Source: Opitutia bacterium UBA7876 (GTDB lineage: Bacteria; Verrucomicrobiota; Verrucomicrobiia; Opitutales; Seribacteraceae). From it: a stretch of 7,147 nucleotides of DNA. Shown here piece after piece: positions 5,188-7,147 of this stretch. The position numbers were made by a program, and so were the translations under genes. The notes beneath the pieces were generated by a model that saw only the letters and a list, made by a program, of their open reading frames with translations, was not told the DNA's origin and ran no database searches. Location: assembly GCA_002500665.1 (NCBI GenBank), contig DLRY01000062.1, positions 24,252 to 31,398 of the forward strand, written 5' to 3'. How positions within the stretch are numbered: position 1 is the first letter of the stretch; each line of letters opens with the position of its first letter.

Positions 5188-7147
5188 GGCCACCGAGAAC
5201 GAGGAGCTTTCCTCATGGGAATTCTTCGTGGATACGGGCGGGACCTTCACCGATTGCCTCGGTCGCGACCCGCAAGGGAACCTTCACCGGGCCAAGGTTC
5301 TTTCCCGGGGTACCCTCTCCGCGGTCGTGTCTGGGGTCGATTCCAAGAACGCTCTCCTCCTTGCCGGTCCGCCCGACTGGCCCGAAGAATTTCCCGTGGG
5401 ATTCGGTCTGCTCTTGTCCGCAAACCCACGGTTCGAGGGCCGGGTCGCCCGCTGGGAGGCCCATGACGGCCGGCTCGTCTTGGATTGCGGCCTTCCTTCC
5501 GATATCGCCGCGGGGACGACCATCGAGCTTCTTTGCGGCGAGGAGGCTCCCGTTCTCGGCATGCGCCTCATTCTCGCCCGCCACGGAGCCGATTCCGATT
5601 CCGCGGCCTGCCGCATGCGCCTCGCGACCACCCGCTGTACCAACGCCCTCCTCGAGGGGGCGGGATCTCCGCCCGTTCTCTTCCTTACCGCGGGCTTTCC
5701 CGACCTGCTCGAGATCGGGGACCAGCGCCGGGCGGGTCTTTTCGACCTCGTTCCCCACAGGCGGGCTTCCCTGGAAGGCCGCGTGGTGGAAGTCGATGAG
5801 CGGACCGACCGCTCGGGCCAAGCCGTCCGCCCGCCCGATCCCGATTCCGTCCTGCGGGCCGCCCGCGAAGCGCTTGAACAAGGCCACCGCACGGCCGCCG
5901 TGTCCTTCATGAATTCCTGCCTCAACGACGAGAACGAGCGGGCGGTGGTTTCCCTGTTGCGGGAAGCCGGTTTCGATTTCGTGGTCGGATCGGGGGAGAC
6001 CCATCCCTTTCCCAAGTGGCTTCCGCGCTGCGAGTCCGCCGTTACCGAGGCCTACCTCAGCCCCGTCCTGAGCGCCTACCTCGACTCAGTCGGGGAGGGC
6101 ATGGGCGAGCGGGGCGACCTGCTCGTCACCTCGAGCTCGGGGGGGCTGATCGACCGGGCCGGCTACCGGGCCATCGACAGCCTGCTGAGCGGCCCTGCGG
6201 GCGGGGTGGTGGGTGCGGGGGCGACCGCCCGGGCCGCAGGGCTCGAGCAATTCATAAACCTGGACATGGGCGGGACCAGCTCGGACGTCTCGCGCTATTC
6301 CGGGTCCTTCGCCTATCAGTCCCCCCACCAGGTCGGGGACGCCCGCATTTCCAGCATCGCCATGAAGATCGAGACGGTGGCCGCGGGGGGCGGCTCGATC
6401 TGCCGGGTCGAGGACGGCCTCTTGCGGGTCGGCCCCCAAAGCGCCGGCGCTCACCCCGGTCCCGCCTGCTACGGCTTCGGGGGGCCGCTTTGCCTGACCG
6501 ACGTCAACCTCCTCCTCGGCCGGCTCGACCCCTCGCGCTTTTCCACACCCGTATCCCCCGAAGATGCCCAAGGCAGGTTGGCCGAGATGGTCGAACAAAG
6601 CGGCCGGCCGGGCCCGGAGCTTTTGGAAGGCTTCCTTGCGGTTGCCGACGACGCCATGGCCAACGCCATCCGCAAGGTATCCACCGCCGAGGGCTACGAC
6701 CCCTCCCGCCACGCCCTGCAGGCCTTTGGCGGAGCGGGCGGCCAGCATGCCTGCGGGGTCGCCCGGCGCCTCGGCATGACGAAGATTCTCTCCCCCGCCG
6801 ATTCCGGCCTTCTGAGCGCCTACGGGCTTTCCCGGGCCCGGGTCGAGCGCCTCATCGAGCGCTCCGTTCTGGCCCCTCCCGATCCCCGGTCCCTAGCCGT
6901 TCTCGAGGAGGAAATGATCGCCGAGGGACTGGCCGCTCTGGCCAAGCTCGGGGAAACGGGCCGGGTTGCAGGCAAGCGGGCCTTCGCCCGCCTGCTCGGG
7001 CAGGACGTCCCCCTCGAGGTCGAGTATTCCGAGACCGTGGAAATCGAGGAGCTCTACCGACGGAAGTTCCAGCGTGTCTTCGGGTACTTTCCCGAGGGCC
7101 GTGAAGTGGAAATTCATTCCATCCGCCTCCTGGTGGCGGGGGCTTCC
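5180..7147 (+). CDS. 5-oxoprolinase / hydantoinase A family protein, 3' end outside window
   Basis: ATP-dependent 5-oxoprolinases open 5-oxoproline to glutamate; relatives open hydantoins. The frame is open without a stop from 5180 to the window end, 656 codons. The N-terminal ASKHA-type nucleotide-binding motif is DTGGTFTD (18-25). TTRCTNALLE (150-159) follows, then LSGPAGGVVGA (336-346) and the second phosphate motif DMGGTSSDVS (362-371). Next come AAGGGS, VGPQSAGAHPGPACY and FGGAGGQHACGVARRLGM (516-533). The stretch around SAGAHPGPACY and GGAGGQHAC is very close to mammalian OPLAH. The C-terminal HyuA subdomain has begun by the edge. A HyuB-like half may be fused beyond it, as in OPLAH (about 1,290 residues). 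About 105 residues separate KVLS from the TTRCTN motif, roughly double OPLAH. ATG 5180 is chosen because it lies just before the first strand, and no later in-frame ATG precedes the DTGGTFTD motif. It overlaps the cyclotransferase stop, so translation is probably coupled. Oxoproline rather than hydantoin is favoured by that neighbour. Confidence 0.92.
   Translation, partial: MPEATENEELSSWEFFVDTGGTFTDCLGRDPQGNLHRAKVLSRGTLSAVVSGVDSKNALLLAGPPDWPEEFPVGFGLLLSANPRFEGRVARWEAHDGRLVLDCGLPSDIAAGTTIELLCGEEAPVLGMRLILARHGADSDSAACRMRLATTRCTNALLEGAGSPPVLFLTAGFPDLLEIGDQRRAGLFDLVPHRRASLEGRVVEVDERTDRSGQAVRPPDPDSVLRAAREALEQGHRTAAVSFMNSCLNDENERAVVSLLREAGFDFVVGSGETHPFPKWLPRCESAVTEAYLSPVLSAYLDSVGEGMGERGDLLVTSSSGGLIDRAGYRAIDSLLSGPAGGVVGAGATARAAGLEQFINLDMGGTSSDVSRYSGSFAYQSPHQVGDARISSIAMKIETVAAGGGSICRVEDGLLRVGPQSAGAHPGPACYGFGGPLCLTDVNLLLGRLDPSRFSTPVSPEDAQGRLAEMVEQSGRPGPELLEGFLAVADDAMANAIRKVSTAEGYDPSRHALQAFGGAGGQHACGVARRLGMTKILSPADSGLLSAYGLSRARVERLIERSVLAPPDPRSLAVLEEEMIAEGLAALAKLGETGRVAGKRAFARLLGQDVPLEVEYSETVEIEELYRRKFQRVFGYFPEGREVEIHSIRLLVAGAS

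Noticed and set aside
4734..5912. 392-codon plus-strand frame overlapping the cyclotransferase and oxoprolinase genes
   Set aside because: Its product is Arg/Pro/Ser-rich low-complexity sequence with no family motif, while the two other frames encode clear enzymes with complete motifs.
5213..6004. Minus-strand frame of 263 codons opposite the oxoprolinase gene
   Set aside because: It has no recognisable motif and lies fully antisense to a well-supported gene.
6016..7104. Plus-strand frame of 362 codons inside the oxoprolinase gene, suggesting a frameshifted or broken gene
   Set aside because: The frame beginning at 5180 runs unbroken to the window end with all family motifs, so there is no frameshift. 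The other frame gives Arg/Gly/Pro-rich nonsense.
1..7147. CRISPR array or prophage content
   Set aside because: No evenly spaced direct repeats and no phage, transposase or nuclease genes were seen.

Overview
The window looks like a chromosomal segment from a GC-rich Gram-negative bacterium. It holds two gene blocks that point away from each other, separated by an AT-rich gap. The S15 and PNPase sequences remind me of Verrucomicrobiota, perhaps the Opitutae/Puniceicoccales side. The 5-oxoprolinase also fits a variant I associate with Verrucomicrobiota and Planctomycetota. This placement comes from memory of the families and was not tested by search.

Minus-strand block (about 4263 down to 39). 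A possible promoter and a 5' leader with two mutually exclusive hairpins precede rpsO (ribosomal protein S15, 4083-3817). A 181-nt spacer follows with an attenuator-like hairpin, a second hairpin and an orphan Shine-Dalgarno sequence. Next is pnp (polynucleotide phosphorylase, 3635-1221), which carries an unusual tail of about 104 residues made mostly of Glu. A strong intrinsic terminator follows, and only 8 nt beyond its U-tract starts surE (5'/3'-nucleotidase, 1142-339). Last is a small aromatic-rich single-pass membrane protein (299-39). The theme is RNA turnover: S15 and PNPase form a classic regulatory and decay pair, and SurE can dephosphorylate nucleotides released by RNA decay.

Central gap (4084-4740). 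About 4314-4560 is only about 36% G+C (87 of 240 bases counted over 4321-4560), against about 65% in a sample from the oxoprolinase gene. It holds one weak GTG-started ORF for a 72-residue two-helix membrane protein and a striking nested inverted repeat at that ORF's 3' end. The rest is leader or promoter territory for the flanking operons.

Plus-strand block (4741 to the window end). A gamma-glutamylcyclotransferase gene (4741-5187) overlaps by 8 bp the start of a long gene (5180 to beyond 7147) for an OPLAH/HyuA-type 5-oxoprolinase. The first enzyme would release 5-oxoproline from gamma-glutamyl compounds. The second would open it to glutamate with ATP. Together they look like a compact two-step gamma-glutamyl salvage module. 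The oxoprolinase is cut off by the window edge at residue 656, before any HyuB-like half.

I found no CRISPR array, tRNA, rRNA, transposase or phage gene. I do not see a clear new multi-gene system. The best candidates for something undescribed are the rpsO leader structure, the acidic PNPase tail, the terminator set against the surE start codon, and the overlapping cyclotransferase/oxoprolinase pair.
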